From: Rhodopirellula sp.
GTDB lineage: Bacteria > Planctomycetota > Planctomycetia > Pirellulales > Pirellulaceae
NCBI GenBank assembly: GCA_002689655.1
Contig: NZHC01000125.1
Coordinates: 1 to 64,000, forward strand
DNA: 64,000 nt
Direction: 5' to 3'
Shown: in pieces, positions 38,789-48,853 of the stretch
How positions within the stretch are numbered: the stretch's first letter is position 1
Layout: each line of letters begins with the position of its first letter
Notes under the pieces: generated by a model
Seen by the model: the letters and a program-made list of their open reading frames with translations, nothing else
Database searches by the model: none
What the model was told of the DNA's origin: nothing
Translations under genes and position numbers: made by a program

Positions 38789-40228
38789 ATGAGTATGAGC
38801 GGTACAATGCAAGGCGTAATGCAGGAACAAGTCAGCCAGTACACTCAGTTGCCTTGGCTGATTCTGGTTGTGCTGTGTTCACCGCTCACTTTTGTCTCAC
38901 GGAGACTGAAAATTTACCCCACAATCTGGTGGGTTTTCGTGTTGCTCATATCGTTGGCAGCAAGTGTTGCTACGATCTTCCAGCCGAGTTTCCTGATCGT
39001 TGCTGCTTTGCTTGATTTTGGGTTAGTAGGTGTCGCAGCAGTAGATTTGTTGCTGGTTTGTTTGTACGCGAACCGTGGTGTCAGTGTGACGCGGTCGATA
39101 GCGAGAACTTGTTCGTTGGGTATCCCTTTGGACAGTGAGTTAACGGTAGAGAATCGTAGTTCGATGACTTTGAATGGTCGCGTCAGAGATGATCTTCCCG
39201 AATTTTTTGAGTGTGAACCGACTGAACACCAGTTGCGGCTTCCGCCGATGGGGCGATTGACTCTCGCCCGAAAATTAACGCCAGGAAAGCGAGGTGCGTT
39301 TGAACTGGAGTCCGTCTATCTGCAGTTTTTCAGCCCCCTGAAACTGTGGAATCGACAATTGTGCCTTCCACTTCAAAACCGGTTGAATGTGTACCCGGAT
39401 ATGAAGCAGTTATCCGATTACGCATTGTTGGCGAGAACGAATCGCCTGAGTTTGATTGGTGTGCGGAAAACCCGGCGAGTTGGGCAGGACAGTGAGTTCG
39501 AAAGATTGCGTGACTATTCACGAGACGACAACTATCGACACATGGATTGGCGAAGTACGGCCCGTCGTCGCAAGTTGACTGTCCGGCAGTTTCAAAACGA
39601 TCAGAGTCAAAGGGTCATCTTTCTTCTGGATTGTGGGCGGATGATGACCAACGAACGTGACGGTTACACTTTGCTGGATCATGCATTGAATTCAATCTTG
39701 ATGATGGCTTATGTCGCGCTCTCTCAGGGAGATTCGGTGGGCATGCTGTGCTTTTCCGACACGATCCATTCTTACATTCCACCACGCGGTGGAAAGAGTC
39801 AAATGAATCGGCTCATACAAGCGGGGTTTGATCAGTTTCCTCGTCTGGTTGAGTCACGTTACGATCAGGCTTTTTTGTATCTTTCCACGCATTGCAAGAG
39901 GCGTTCGCTGGTCGTCTTGGCGACAAACGTCATTGACGAGGTCAATGCCGCGGCCGTTGTTGACTACATGGGAAATATTAATGGACAGCACTTGCCGCTT
40001 GGGATTTTACTGCGAGACCGGGAAATGTTTGATGCGGCTGATAATCCCGATGGGGATGATTTCAAGATGTACCGCGCTGCTGCTGCCGCTGACATCCTGT
40101 TGTGGAGGGATCAGGTGGTAAAGGATTTAACACACCGCGGAGTTTTGGTCGTGGATACCTTCCCTGACGAACTCACTGCCCCTTTGGTGAACCAGTACCT
40201 CGAGGTCAAGGCGAAACATCTCTTGTAG
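38789..40228 (+). CDS. DUF58 protein, membrane-anchored
   Basis: About 480 residues. Two N-terminal transmembrane segments (LILVVLCSPLTFVS; IWWVFVLLISLAASVATIFQ) are followed by a DUF58 core with the signature LRDYSRDDNYRHMDWRSTAR, and a vWA-like C-terminal half (VIFLLDCGRMM, GDSVGMLCF). DUF58 proteins often accompany MoxR ATPases, but none is adjacent here, so its partner is unknown. The ATG at 38789 was preferred to 38738; the ribosome site is weak in both. Confidence 0.88.
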   Translation: MSMSGTMQGVMQEQVSQYTQLPWLILVVLCSPLTFVSRRLKIYPTIWWVFVLLISLAASVATIFQPSFLIVAALLDFGLVGVAAVDLLLVCLYANRGVSVTRSIARTCSLGIPLDSELTVENRSSMTLNGRVRDDLPEFFECEPTEHQLRLPPMGRLTLARKLTPGKRGAFELESVYLQFFSPLKLWNRQLCLPLQNRLNVYPDMKQLSDYALLARTNRLSLIGVRKTRRVGQDSEFERLRDYSRDDNYRHMDWRSTARRRKLTVRQFQNDQSQRVIFLLDCGRMMTNERDGYTLLDHALNSILMMAYVALSQGDSVGMLCFSDTIHSYIPPRGGKSQMNRLIQAGFDQFPRLVESRYDQAFLYLSTHCKRRSLVVLATNVIDEVNAAAVVDYMGNINGQHLPLGILLRDREMFDAADNPDGDDFKMYRAAAAADILLWRDQVVKDLTHRGVLVVDTFPDELTAPLVNQYLEVKAKHLL

Positions 40229-40475
40229 TTTGGACGCTGTTGTGTTTCACAGCGAGTTGCTCGTTTGAGATAGAGCATCGGCCGATAGCAGTGGTGTGAT
40301 GCGAGGCTTGTTGTTCAAGTTTTGCTGCTGCGTGGTATTGCCGGCTATGCACATTGGACTTCTGGGTTCTGCAGCATCCGTCCTGATACATCGCCTGAGA
40401 TTTTCAGGGTGGTCGCGGCGTCTTTCCGACCAAAATGCTTGCAGCGAGTGGCTACCGGAGGTTCCAGGGGATGGG

Positions 40476-41465
40476 TTACCAACGCAGTAAGGCTGTGCCC
40501 CACGCAAGTCCCGCCCCAAATCCACACAGAAGAACAAGATCTCCACGCTTGATCGTTCCTTCGCGTACAACCTCATCTAAGGCCAAGGGAATACTTGCGC
40601 CGGATGTGTTACCGTACTTATCGAGATTGACGAATACCTTTTCGCGTTCGACGTTCAGGTCAGACACAGCCGAATCAATGATGCGTTGATTGGCTTGGTG
40701 AAGCACTACAGCTGCGAGTTCGCTTGGATCGACATCGGCCTGTTGCAGTACCTGTTTCGCACTTTCGTCAAAGACGCGAACTGCCCACTTAAAGACGCTT
40801 CTCCCGTCCATGGCAAGGAACTGCTTGCCTTGCGAGTGCATGTCAGGTGTCAGCTCTTGTCGTGTGCCCCCTGCCGGAATGCAGAGCATCTCTCCGCCAC
40901 ATCCCTCACTACCCATTTGGTAGGAGACAATGCTTGAACCCGAATTTTTGGTGTCGGGAGTGAGCAGGACAGCGCCCGCGGCATCGCCGAAAAGGGGGTA
41001 GGTTTTTTTGTCATCCGGGTTCACGGTGCTACTCATCATGTCGGCTCCAACGACAAGCACGCATTGGTTGTTTCCGGTTGCAATGAACTGGGAACCTGTG
41101 ATCAATCCGTACATGAACCCTGCACAAGCAGCATTCACGTCCATTGCCGGTGCAACGGCTCCGAGTCGCCTTTGTAAATGGCAGGCAGTCGAGGGTGTTG
41201 GGTGATCAGGCGTCATGGTCGCAACGATGATCAAGTCGATATCGTCGACGGTGATCTCGGCTTCTTCGATACACCGTGTCGCGGCTTCGTAGCAAAGGTC
41301 ACTCGTTGCTTGATCCTCACTTGCGCGTCGTCGTGCATGAATGCCCGTGCGACGAATAATCCACTCGCTGTCGCAACCGAGCGCAGCCAAGTCTTCGTTG
41401 GTTACGACTTCTTCGGGCACATAGGATCCAGTTGCAGTTATCTGGACACCTGCAAGTTGACCCAT
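40476..41465 (-). CDS. fabH: 3-oxoacyl-ACP synthase III
   Basis: Condenses acetyl-CoA with malonyl-ACP to start type II fatty acid synthesis. The catalytic Cys is in DVNAACAGFMYGL, His in VVLHQANQRIID and Asn in YGNTSGASIPLAL, the complete C-H-N triad. The ATG at 41465 gives 329 residues, near the E. coli length (317); the frame is open 39 codons further with no support. It is solitary in the window (no plsX, fabD or acpP). Confidence 0.95.
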   Translation of the reverse strand: MGQLAGVQITATGSYVPEEVVTNEDLAALGCDSEWIIRRTGIHARRRASEDQATSDLCYEAATRCIEEAEITVDDIDLIIVATMTPDHPTPSTACHLQRRLGAVAPAMDVNAACAGFMYGLITGSQFIATGNNQCVLVVGADMMSSTVNPDDKKTYPLFGDAAGAVLLTPDTKNSGSSIVSYQMGSEGCGGEMLCIPAGGTRQELTPDMHSQGKQFLAMDGRSVFKWAVRVFDESAKQVLQQADVDPSELAAVVLHQANQRIIDSAVSDLNVEREKVFVNLDKYGNTSGASIPLALDEVVREGTIKRGDLVLLCGFGAGLAWGTALLRW

Positions 41466-41654
41466 TCGGCCACGTGTGGAGATCGGGGACTTATTCAAGG
41501 GTGAATTTCCGCTCCGAATGGAGAACCTCGAAAGAGGCAATCGATGGTGATTAGTGAGTGACGATTTGTTTCTGATTTTCACGGGTTATACTGGATCAGC
41601 AAGGACTTGAAAATGTCCGCTTGAGCCAACCCTCAATATAACCTGAACCGTATT

Positions 41655-42878
41655 TTGTTGTTAGATCATGCCAGAAAGCTGTCGAATGATGATTCCCGGC
41701 CCCTAGGTGAGCGCGCTGCGGCGGCCTCTCTGCAGAAAGACGTGAGCAGATTGAATTACCAAGTACCCACCTTTGTCACCAGCATTGTCCTTGTTTTCGC
41801 GGCGATTGTCATTGGGTGGGCTGGTTGGCAAAGAGGAATGGAATCCAGCTTTCGATTCGCCATATACGGCCCATCGATGGCACCGACCCTGTTAGGTGAA
41901 CACCAAATCGCAAATTGTGTCGCGTGTGATATCGATTGGCCCGTTGTCATTTCGGATGAGCTTGACTCTGTCACATGTTTTCACTGTGGCAATCAGGCAA
42001 CCGTGTCGAATAGTACACATGCTGCCAGTGTGGTTGCCGTACACGCCCACGAAAGTGTGGACGCTGCCAGATTAATGACCAGTGCTCTTCGGATCGGTGA
42101 TGTGGTCGCCATTGGTAGTGAGGGTCTGATGCGGATCAAACGAATTGCTGCTCTTCCCGGTGACATCGTGGAATTGAGTGATGTGTCATTGTTAGTGAAT
42201 GGGGAGGCGATTCAAGAAGTTATGGGAGTCGCTGGCGATCTTCATGTTCCAGTCCCCGTTCTGCTGTTTGAAATGGACAAACGCCGTAAGTTGTCGCGGT
42301 GGCGTGGCGATGGCTGGCAGCGAAGTCAGCAGAGAATTTGGACATCGATAGGTCACGATTGGTTGGTTTATCATCACCGCAGTATTCATCAACGTAATCA
42401 ACCGAGTTGCATTTGGGATGACTATCCCTACAACGTTGGCTTGAGCCGTAAATTGGAACCGGCTCGTCGTCTTGCTTGGAATGCCAATGTGGTTTGCACA
42501 GAACGGGGAAGATTGGAAGTCGTGTTTTGGATTGACGGCAGAATGGTTGGAGTCATCTGTGACGTGGATGGGCAATGCGAGCTGAATATCTCATCCGACG
42601 ACGCTGTGGTGGTGGAGGCTGCCCCGGTTTCAGCAGAAAGACCGGTTGCAATACGGGTACTCAAGGGAAGTGTCCAATTATCCTGCTTACAACTCGCTCG
42701 CCAGATTGAATACCGTCTTCGGCCTCATGATGATCGTTCACATTATCCGATTAGGTTAGGGAGCAAGGAGTATTTTGTGGTGGGCGACAATGTGCCGGTG
42801 TCGCTCGATAGCCGCGACTATGGTGTGATTCAAGAGCGTGATATCAAAGGACGTGTTGAGCTGGTTGAATCGCACTAG
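41655..42878 (+). CDS. Signal peptidase I with zinc-ribbon insert
   Basis: Type I signal peptidase, S26 family, that cleaves exported preproteins at the membrane. After one transmembrane helix (about 39-57) the catalytic Ser is in YGPSMAPTLL (Ser74) and the catalytic Lys in RIKRIAALPGD (Lys162), followed by the C-terminal box YFVVGDNVPVSLDSRDYG. Unusually, two CxxC pairs (Cys88/91, Cys108/111) between Ser and Lys look like a zinc ribbon, and a ~180-residue insert precedes the C-terminal box. Total 407 residues versus about 320 in E. coli. The TTG start at 41655 has no clear ribosome site; a GTG about 29 codons in is possible. Confidence 0.88.
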   Translation: MLLDHARKLSNDDSRPLGERAAAASLQKDVSRLNYQVPTFVTSIVLVFAAIVIGWAGWQRGMESSFRFAIYGPSMAPTLLGEHQIANCVACDIDWPVVISDELDSVTCFHCGNQATVSNSTHAASVVAVHAHESVDAARLMTSALRIGDVVAIGSEGLMRIKRIAALPGDIVELSDVSLLVNGEAIQEVMGVAGDLHVPVPVLLFEMDKRRKLSRWRGDGWQRSQQRIWTSIGHDWLVYHHRSIHQRNQPSCIWDDYPYNVGLSRKLEPARRLAWNANVVCTERGRLEVVFWIDGRMVGVICDVDGQCELNISSDDAVVVEAAPVSAERPVAIRVLKGSVQLSCLQLARQIEYRLRPHDDRSHYPIRLGSKEYFVVGDNVPVSLDSRDYGVIQERDIKGRVELVESH

Positions 42879-42956
42879 GCGGTTTGTTCCCAAAAAAAAT
42901 GCTCCTTCAGCCGAACGATCAGGGTCGGTTGTAAATACACGATAAGCAGGAATTTC

Positions 42957-44060
42957 ATGTCCGCAATTTACGATTTACTTGATGATTACCTTCAAGAGTA
43001 TGAAACGCAGAAGAGTCAAGCGGAATTCAATTTGTTGAATCAGGTAATTGATCGGCTCGACAGTGCCGTGCAGGAGCAAATACTGGAAAATCGTTTGCAG
43101 GGCTTGCGTGACGCGGTTGCGATGTCAAATAAGTTGGAAGACCGTCCCGTTTCTCTTGTTTTCGACTTTTACCTAGCTAGTGAGTTGATTGGAGTCGCCA
43201 ATGATATGGTCGAGGGATTAAAGGTCGTTCGTCCCGCGGCAATGGAATCCCGGTCAGTTGAGTATGAACAGAAGTCGCAGCGGATTGGATTGAATAATCT
43301 TCTGGCGAGCGCCTACGCCTTGGTTGATCCGCTTGGTTTCGAAAGTGAAATCCGAGAAGTGGGGGCAATCGTGGAGGCATCACCACTGACCGATAACGAA
43401 GACTTATGTGTTGGGCTGGGGGCTCAATACGAAGTCCAAATAGCCAGCGGTAATTACCCGGCCGCCAAACAGTTGCGCGACGAAATTTGGGCACATGCCC
43501 GTATGTTGGAGGATCCTCTTTACTATCTCCATGCTGCAGCATTTGATTGTGGATTGGCGTTTGTTGCTAAGGATTGGAGCGGGATGGTCGATGCTGCCCG
43601 CAACTGCATTCAGATGATTTCTTCGTCTGATGGGACTGTTGCTACCGTTGATGGTGAATCAGTGGATCTCGAAAAGGATGCTGACTTTCGAGTTGTCGCA
43701 GCAGCACATGCGTGTGGTTTGGCCAAGTTGGGGCATGGTCAGCAGATTACGCAACTGGAAATAAGCAACTCAGACTCTGATCTTCCAGCTCCGTTTCAGT
43801 TTTACTTGTACTGGATTGATTGTCATCTTGCCTTGGGTCACCCCGCCACTGCAGTTAGCCTGGCCCTTGAATCATGGCAAGAAATTGCCGGTAAAGGCCA
43901 GAATTATCGCGAGGTTCAGGCACTCTGTCAGTTGATTCGGTGTTTGCAGTTTGCCGGCCGTGAAAAGGAAGTATCGGATTGGGCAAAGCTAGCGTGGGCC
44001 GTGGCTGGGCGATTACGGGACCCGGAGCCGATGTTAGAGCAAGTTCAGGCCTTACTGTAG
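42957..44060 (+). CDS. Helical-repeat protein of unknown function
   Basis: The ATG has AGGAA about six bases upstream. The 367 residues have no signal peptide or membrane segment, so it is probably cytoplasmic. The middle and C-terminal parts look like TPR-like helical pairs (ALGHPATAVSLALESWQEIAG, AGREKEVSDWAKLAWAVAGR). No catalytic motif was seen. It lies between signal peptidase and leuB without obvious link. Confidence 0.75.
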   Translation: MSAIYDLLDDYLQEYETQKSQAEFNLLNQVIDRLDSAVQEQILENRLQGLRDAVAMSNKLEDRPVSLVFDFYLASELIGVANDMVEGLKVVRPAAMESRSVEYEQKSQRIGLNNLLASAYALVDPLGFESEIREVGAIVEASPLTDNEDLCVGLGAQYEVQIASGNYPAAKQLRDEIWAHARMLEDPLYYLHAAAFDCGLAFVAKDWSGMVDAARNCIQMISSSDGTVATVDGESVDLEKDADFRVVAAAHACGLAKLGHGQQITQLEISNSDSDLPAPFQFYLYWIDCHLALGHPATAVSLALESWQEIAGKGQNYREVQALCQLIRCLQFAGREKEVSDWAKLAWAVAGRLRDPEPMLEQVQALL

Positions 44061-44186
44061 ATTGCCTGCCTATTTTGGCCGCCGAGCTGTTTGAAGGATG
44101 AAGGCTCGGTATTCGTGATGGCAACTGCCGCAAGAAATATACGAAATGTGTTTTTTGGGCAGTCTGATCTGGCCTACGTTGGGTAA

Positions 44187-45326
44187 TTGAATCTCTTAGG
44201 CTACATTAACGGCTTGTTTGGCCATTTCTTTACTCCAGCGACCAACACTCCCTTGAAAGCAAATATCGTTTTACTGCCCGGTGACGGCATAGGCCCTGAA
44301 ATTGTGACGCAAGCACAGCGAGTTCTTGAAACAGTTGCGAAGTCATTTGGGCATCAGTTTGAATTCAGTTCCCAGATGATTGGTGGGATTGCGATTGATG
44401 CCTGTGGTGATCCGCTGCCTCAGGAAACAATAGAGGCTTGCCGCGGTTCGGATGCAATATTGTTGGGGGCTGTTGGTGGTCCGAAATGGGATGATCCCTC
44501 GGCCAAGACGCGGCCCGAGGTGGGTTTGCTCAAAATTCGTAAAGAGTTGGGTTTGTTTGCAAACCTGAGGCCCATTCGCCTGTTTGATGAATTGCTGGAT
44601 GCATCGCCACTGAGACGGGATATCATTGAAGGCACCGATATTTTGTTCCTAAGGGAACTGACTGGTGGAATCTACTTTGGTGAATCTGGGACCGGTGGTA
44701 GTGGTCAGGCTGAGTCTGCTTACCAGTCCATGGTTTACAGTGTCGGAGAAGTGGAACGTATTGTTCGACTTGCGGCTAAGGCCGCTCAGGGGCGAGGCAA
44801 TCGACTCACGAGTGTGGACAAAGCAAATGTACTTGAGCCGAGTCGATTGTGGCGACGGGTTGCCGCCAGAGTAATGCAGGAAGAGTTTGCCGATGTTCAA
44901 TATGACGTGGTGTTGGTTGATGCGATGGCGATGCATCTCATCAATCGCCCTAGCGATTTTGATGTTGTTGTCACAGGCAACATGTTTGGTGATATTTTGA
45001 CTGATGAAGCTTCGATGTTGCCGGGTTCACTGGGCATGCTTCCCAGTGCTTCTCTCGGGAGTGATGGTCCTGGGCTGTATGAGCCCATTCATGGATCTGC
45101 GCCTGATATTGCTGGTCAGGAAATTGCTAATCCACTCGCGACCATACTGGCCTCGGCTATGTTGTTGAGACACTCTTTGGGACTGGAAGCCGAGGCAACT
45201 GCAATTGAGTCGGCCGTTCAGGGGGTTCTGTCAGACGGACTTCGCACGCATGACATTGCTCGCGGTCGCGAAGCGATTGGTACCAAGGCCATGGGTTCGG
45301 CTGTGGTTGAACGGTTAACTGCTTGA
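44187..45326 (+). CDS. leuB: 3-isopropylmalate dehydrogenase
   Basis: Oxidises and decarboxylates 3-isopropylmalate with NAD+ in leucine synthesis. Isocitrate/isopropylmalate family signatures: [35 protein letters not shown]-type block ([13 protein letters not shown]), [16 protein letters not shown], and the [27 protein letters not shown] motif. The TTG at 44187 would give 379 residues; a TTG at 44253 ([12 protein letters not shown]) is equally likely and nearer the usual length. Neither has a good ribosome site. It begins a tight run with cdsA and tatD. Confidence 0.93.
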   Translation: MNLLGYINGLFGHFFTPATNTPLKANIVLLPGDGIGPEIVTQAQRVLETVAKSFGHQFEFSSQMIGGIAIDACGDPLPQETIEACRGSDAILLGAVGGPKWDDPSAKTRPEVGLLKIRKELGLFANLRPIRLFDELLDASPLRRDIIEGTDILFLRELTGGIYFGESGTGGSGQAESAYQSMVYSVGEVERIVRLAAKAAQGRGNRLTSVDKANVLEPSRLWRRVAARVMQEEFADVQYDVVLVDAMAMHLINRPSDFDVVVTGNMFGDILTDEASMLPGSLGMLPSASLGSDGPGLYEPIHGSAPDIAGQEIANPLATILASAMLLRHSLGLEAEATAIESAVQGVLSDGLRTHDIARGREAIGTKAMGSAVVERLTA

Positions 45327-45328
45327 GA

Positions 45329-46390
45329 ATGCCTGTGCATTGCATCATGATAAATCTTCTTGGACAGTCGAATTGGCATGATCCGAGGACTTATATTCTG
45401 CTAGCTATCGTGCTGGCAGCGTTGAGTATTGCATCTGTGGTAGGTTTCGTCCTGTCGCGGCGTGAGAAAATTGGCGTGGAGTCGGCCTTGGTCCACCGTT
45501 TCAACCACAAACTGAAAGTGTGGTGGATGATGGTAGTAATTTTCGCGTTAGGTTTTCTGCTTTACCGAATCGGTATCGTGATTCTGTTTGGTTTTGTCTC
45601 TTTTTGGGCGCTTCGTGAATTCATTACGATGACGCCGACACGACGCGGAGATCACAGGTCATTATTCTGGGTCTTCTTTATATTCACGCCATTGCAGTAT
45701 CTGCTGATTGCATTGGGTAGTGACCCGCCAAGTTTTCTTGGGGGGAATCAGCACATCGACTACTATGATTTCTACAGCATAATGATCCCGGTTTATGCCA
45801 GTTTGTTCATTCCGGCACGTGCGGCGATTGCGGGTGACTATAAAAGGTTTCTGGAACGCAGTGCGAAAATCCAGTTTGGCTTGTTGATCTGCGTTTACTC
45901 TCTCAGTTATGCACCTGCCCTGTTGGATCTCAAGTTTACGTCCACTCTCCGGCCACCCCTGTCGGCACCGGAGCAGTGGCAAGGTAGTGCTGGAAGTGTA
46001 CTCGTGTTCTTTGTGCTGATTGCCCAACTGGCCTCCGTGTTTGAGCGTGGCTGGGGTTACCTGGCGGGCAGGCACGTGATCGCTGAGAAAATTAACGCAT
46101 CCCGTACATGGGAAGGTTTTCTTGGATCTATGGTCACCACGGGGATTGTCGCAGCCCTGCTTTATTGGGCGACACCTTTTTATTGGTGGGAAGCCGGGAT
46201 TTTAGGAGCTGTTGTGACGGTAATGGCATGCGCGGGAACGATGACAATGAGTGCCATCAAACGAGACCGTGGCGTTACCGATACCGGCACGCTCGTTCAA
46301 GGCCATGCTGGTATTCTCGACCAAATCGACAATATGTGTTTTGCTGCCCCTGTCTTCTATCACCTGGCACGATTCTTCTGGTCAATATGA
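45329..46390 (+). CDS. cdsA: Phosphatidate cytidylyltransferase
   Basis: Makes CDP-diacylglycerol from phosphatidate and CTP in membrane phospholipid synthesis. It has several transmembrane helices, and the CDP-alcohol signature near the C-terminus reads SAIKRDRGVTDTGTLVQGHAG followed by ILDQIDN, i.e. the S-x-x-K-R ... G-H-x-G-x-x-D-x-x-D pattern with Gln for Arg. The ATG at 45329 starts 2 bases after the leuB stop; an overlapping TTG at 45323 is also open. 353 residues, somewhat longer than E. coli (285). Confidence 0.92.
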   Translation: MPVHCIMINLLGQSNWHDPRTYILLAIVLAALSIASVVGFVLSRREKIGVESALVHRFNHKLKVWWMMVVIFALGFLLYRIGIVILFGFVSFWALREFITMTPTRRGDHRSLFWVFFIFTPLQYLLIALGSDPPSFLGGNQHIDYYDFYSIMIPVYASLFIPARAAIAGDYKRFLERSAKIQFGLLICVYSLSYAPALLDLKFTSTLRPPLSAPEQWQGSAGSVLVFFVLIAQLASVFERGWGYLAGRHVIAEKINASRTWEGFLGSMVTTGIVAALLYWATPFYWWEAGILGAVVTVMACAGTMTMSAIKRDRGVTDTGTLVQGHAGILDQIDNMCFAAPVFYHLARFFWSI

Positions 46391-46394
46391 CGCT

Positions 46395-47174
46395 ATGACA
46401 CTTTCGCTTTTTGACACGCATGCCCATCTGAACGTGGATACGTTCGCTGATAACGTGGATCCGGTCGTGCAACGCGCCAAGGAAAATGGTGTTGCTGGGA
46501 TCATGGTGATCGGTATCGATGTGGCGACCAGTAGGAAGGCATGTGAACTTGCTGCACTTCACCCTGGGTTCATTTTTGCAGCGGTTGGAATACAGCCAAA
46601 TTCAGTTGCCGAGTCCCGCCCGGATGACTTTTCTGTGATACAGGAACTCGCGGGTTGTCCTGGAGTTCGCGCGATTGGTGAAACTGGCTTAGACTGCTAC
46701 TGGGATGATACACCGCTCAAAATGCAGCATGATTTTTTTGATCGGCATATGCAATTGTGCCGCGATACTGCCTTACCGATGGTGATCCATATGCGCGAAA
46801 GTGGGAAACTGATCGTGGAACAGTTGCGACGTCAGGCCACGGTTCCCTCAGGAGTTATGCACTCGTATACCGGTGATCTTGAACTTGCCGTGCAATGTCT
46901 TGAATTGGGTTTGTATATCAGTTTTGCAGGTATGGTGACCTTCAAGAAGAGCGAGGAACTTCGTACCATTGCCAAGGCGATTCCAGAGGACCGTTTGTTG
47001 GTCGAGACTGATTCGCCCTATTTGAGTCCTGAGCCTCTTCGTGGCAAGCGACCGAACGAACCGGCACGTGTGGAACACACGCTGCGGTGTATCGCTGAGA
47101 CTCGTGGCGTGACAGCGGAGTATTTGGCGAACGTGACAACCGCGAACGCGAAAAGGCTGTTTCAGCTGCCCTGA
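46395..47174 (+). CDS. tatD: TatD-family metal-dependent hydrolase
   Basis: Amidohydrolase-like DNase family. The N-terminal metal site LFDTHAHLN is followed by IGETGLDCYW (Glu and Asp), PMVIHMRESGK (His), MHSYTGDLELA (His) and ETDSPYLSPEPLRGKRPNEP (Asp), the complete set for TatD/YcfH proteins. The ATG at 46395 is 4 bases after the cdsA stop; the longer frame that overlaps cdsA is not needed. 259 residues, the usual size. Confidence 0.95.
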   Translation: MTLSLFDTHAHLNVDTFADNVDPVVQRAKENGVAGIMVIGIDVATSRKACELAALHPGFIFAAVGIQPNSVAESRPDDFSVIQELAGCPGVRAIGETGLDCYWDDTPLKMQHDFFDRHMQLCRDTALPMVIHMRESGKLIVEQLRRQATVPSGVMHSYTGDLELAVQCLELGLYISFAGMVTFKKSEELRTIAKAIPEDRLLVETDSPYLSPEPLRGKRPNEPARVEHTLRCIAETRGVTAEYLANVTTANAKRLFQLP

Positions 47175-47316
47175 GAACAGCCCAGTGTCTGCAACTAGCG
47201 ATGGTTCAGCATCGCAGATGGAAGTAGTCATGCGGGCGACATAAATACGACTCGCTAGTTCGGGCATTATCGCCCAAACTGAAACTATCGTGAAGTCGTT
47301 ATTGCAAATGATTGGA

Positions 47317-48804
47317 TCAGGAAAGCAAGCGAGTCAACGCCGCAGCCTTGACCAGTTCACGAGGCTGATTGAGATGGTTGTAGACGATGGTTTCGGGATG
47401 AATCCCAAAACTGTGATAGATCGTCGCCAAGACTTCCGCCGGGTGAACGGGATCCTCCAAAGGTGCGGACGCAGTCTTGTCACTCTTGCCATGTACATAG
47501 CCTCGTTTTACGCCAGCACCGGCCATCACGGCGGTGTAGCAATACGGCCAGTGGTCCCGGCCATCATCTGAATTGTTATTGCCGCTTGTACTGACCCCGC
47601 GCTGCGGACTGCGGCCAAACTCGCCGACGGCTACCACCAGCGTATCCTCAAGCATTCCACGATCATCGAGGTCAGAGATCAATGCTGATAAGCCTCCATC
47701 AAGCATGGGCGCTGACTGATCCTTCATTCGCTTGCTGAGTCCCGTGTGATGATCCCACGAGTGGTTATCACTATTGGCTACTTTGGGCCATATGACCTCG
47801 ACCACTCTCGTTCCTGCTTCAACAAGACGCCTCGCGAGTAGGCAGCTTTGCCCGAAGGTGTTGCGACCGTACATGTCTCTCGTTTCGGGGCTCTCGCTTG
47901 CCAGATCGAAAGCCTGTCGGGCGCGGCCCGAAACAATGAGTGACAAGGCACGATCGTAGTACTCATCAAGCTCGAAAGACTCAACCGCCTTATTGATGTC
48001 AGGCATTTGTTGATTCAAGAGGTCACGCAACTTTGCTCGTCTCTGAAGGCGGACGCTGAAAACCTCTGGTCTTAACTTCAGATCGTCAATCTTGATGCGA
48101 TCCATTTTACCCATGTCGAGGTCGTCTCCGCTCGGATAAAGCGTGTAAGGATCAAAGGACTTTCCGAGGAATCCGGCGGAGCCCCCCTTACCTACCACGT
48201 TTGATTCTTGCAGTGGTCTTGGCAGCATCACGAACGGTAGCATCGGCTCATCGATTGGACGCATCTTGACGATGTTGCTGCCGTAGTTGGGGAAATCTTT
48301 TGGTGAGGGAGGTTCCAGCTGTCCGGATGGACTTACCTTATCTGTCGTGTATCCCGTCATCATCTGATAAATCGCTGCTGTATGATTGAAGAGTCCATTG
48401 GGGGTGTAGGACATTGAGCGAATCATCGAGAAACGATCGTTTAGTTGGCTGAGCTTGGGAAGATTCTCCGTAAATTTGATCCCCGGGATTTTTGTGCTAA
48501 TAGGATTGAAAATGCTCTTCACATTATCCGGAACATTTTCTTTCGGATCCCATAGATCAAGATGGCTTGGACCACCCTGCAGATAAACCATAATGATACT
48601 TTTCGCTTTGCCCCAGCCGGGACCACCACCTTTCAGAGAACTGCCGGTTACACTCTCGGCAGCAGAAGCTGATTGCAGTTGCATCATGGATGGTAGTGAT
48701 AATCCCAAGGCACCACATCCACCTACCCTGAGGAAGGATCGGCGTGTTGCTGCAAGATGGGGATCGCAGAGGTCTTTTGCCTTGAAGCCTTTGAATGAAA
48801 GCAT
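47317..48804 (-). CDS. DUF1501 protein (Tat-exported), second copy
   Basis: 495 residues. The N-terminus [18 protein letters not shown] is a twin-arginine signal. Core motifs [48 protein letters not shown] and [12 protein letters not shown] correspond to those of the gene at 31680. It starts 49 bases after the stop of the large DUF1549/1553 gene on the same strand, the same arrangement as at 31-35 kb. Confidence 0.94.
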   Translation of the reverse strand: MLSFKGFKAKDLCDPHLAATRRSFLRVGGCGALGLSLPSMMQLQSASAAESVTGSSLKGGGPGWGKAKSIIMVYLQGGPSHLDLWDPKENVPDNVKSIFNPISTKIPGIKFTENLPKLSQLNDRFSMIRSMSYTPNGLFNHTAAIYQMMTGYTTDKVSPSGQLEPPSPKDFPNYGSNIVKMRPIDEPMLPFVMLPRPLQESNVVGKGGSAGFLGKSFDPYTLYPSGDDLDMGKMDRIKIDDLKLRPEVFSVRLQRRAKLRDLLNQQMPDINKAVESFELDEYYDRALSLIVSGRARQAFDLASESPETRDMYGRNTFGQSCLLARRLVEAGTRVVEVIWPKVANSDNHSWDHHTGLSKRMKDQSAPMLDGGLSALISDLDDRGMLEDTLVVAVGEFGRSPQRGVSTSGNNNSDDGRDHWPYCYTAVMAGAGVKRGYVHGKSDKTASAPLEDPVHPAEVLATIYHSFGIHPETIVYNHLNQPRELVKAAALTRLLS

Positions 48805-48853
48805 GGCAATTTCTCCGAGGAAAGTGTTGTGAGGATGTTTGGTGTGATTTTAT

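Noticed and set aside
46251-46394. 48-codon N-terminal extension of tatD
   Set aside because: It overlaps cdsA out of frame; the ATG at 46395 just after cdsA begins with the conserved LFDTHAHL motif.
47198-47215. GCGATG/CATCGC hairpin between tatD and DUF1501
   Set aside because: Stem of only six pairs and no T-tract, so not called a terminator.
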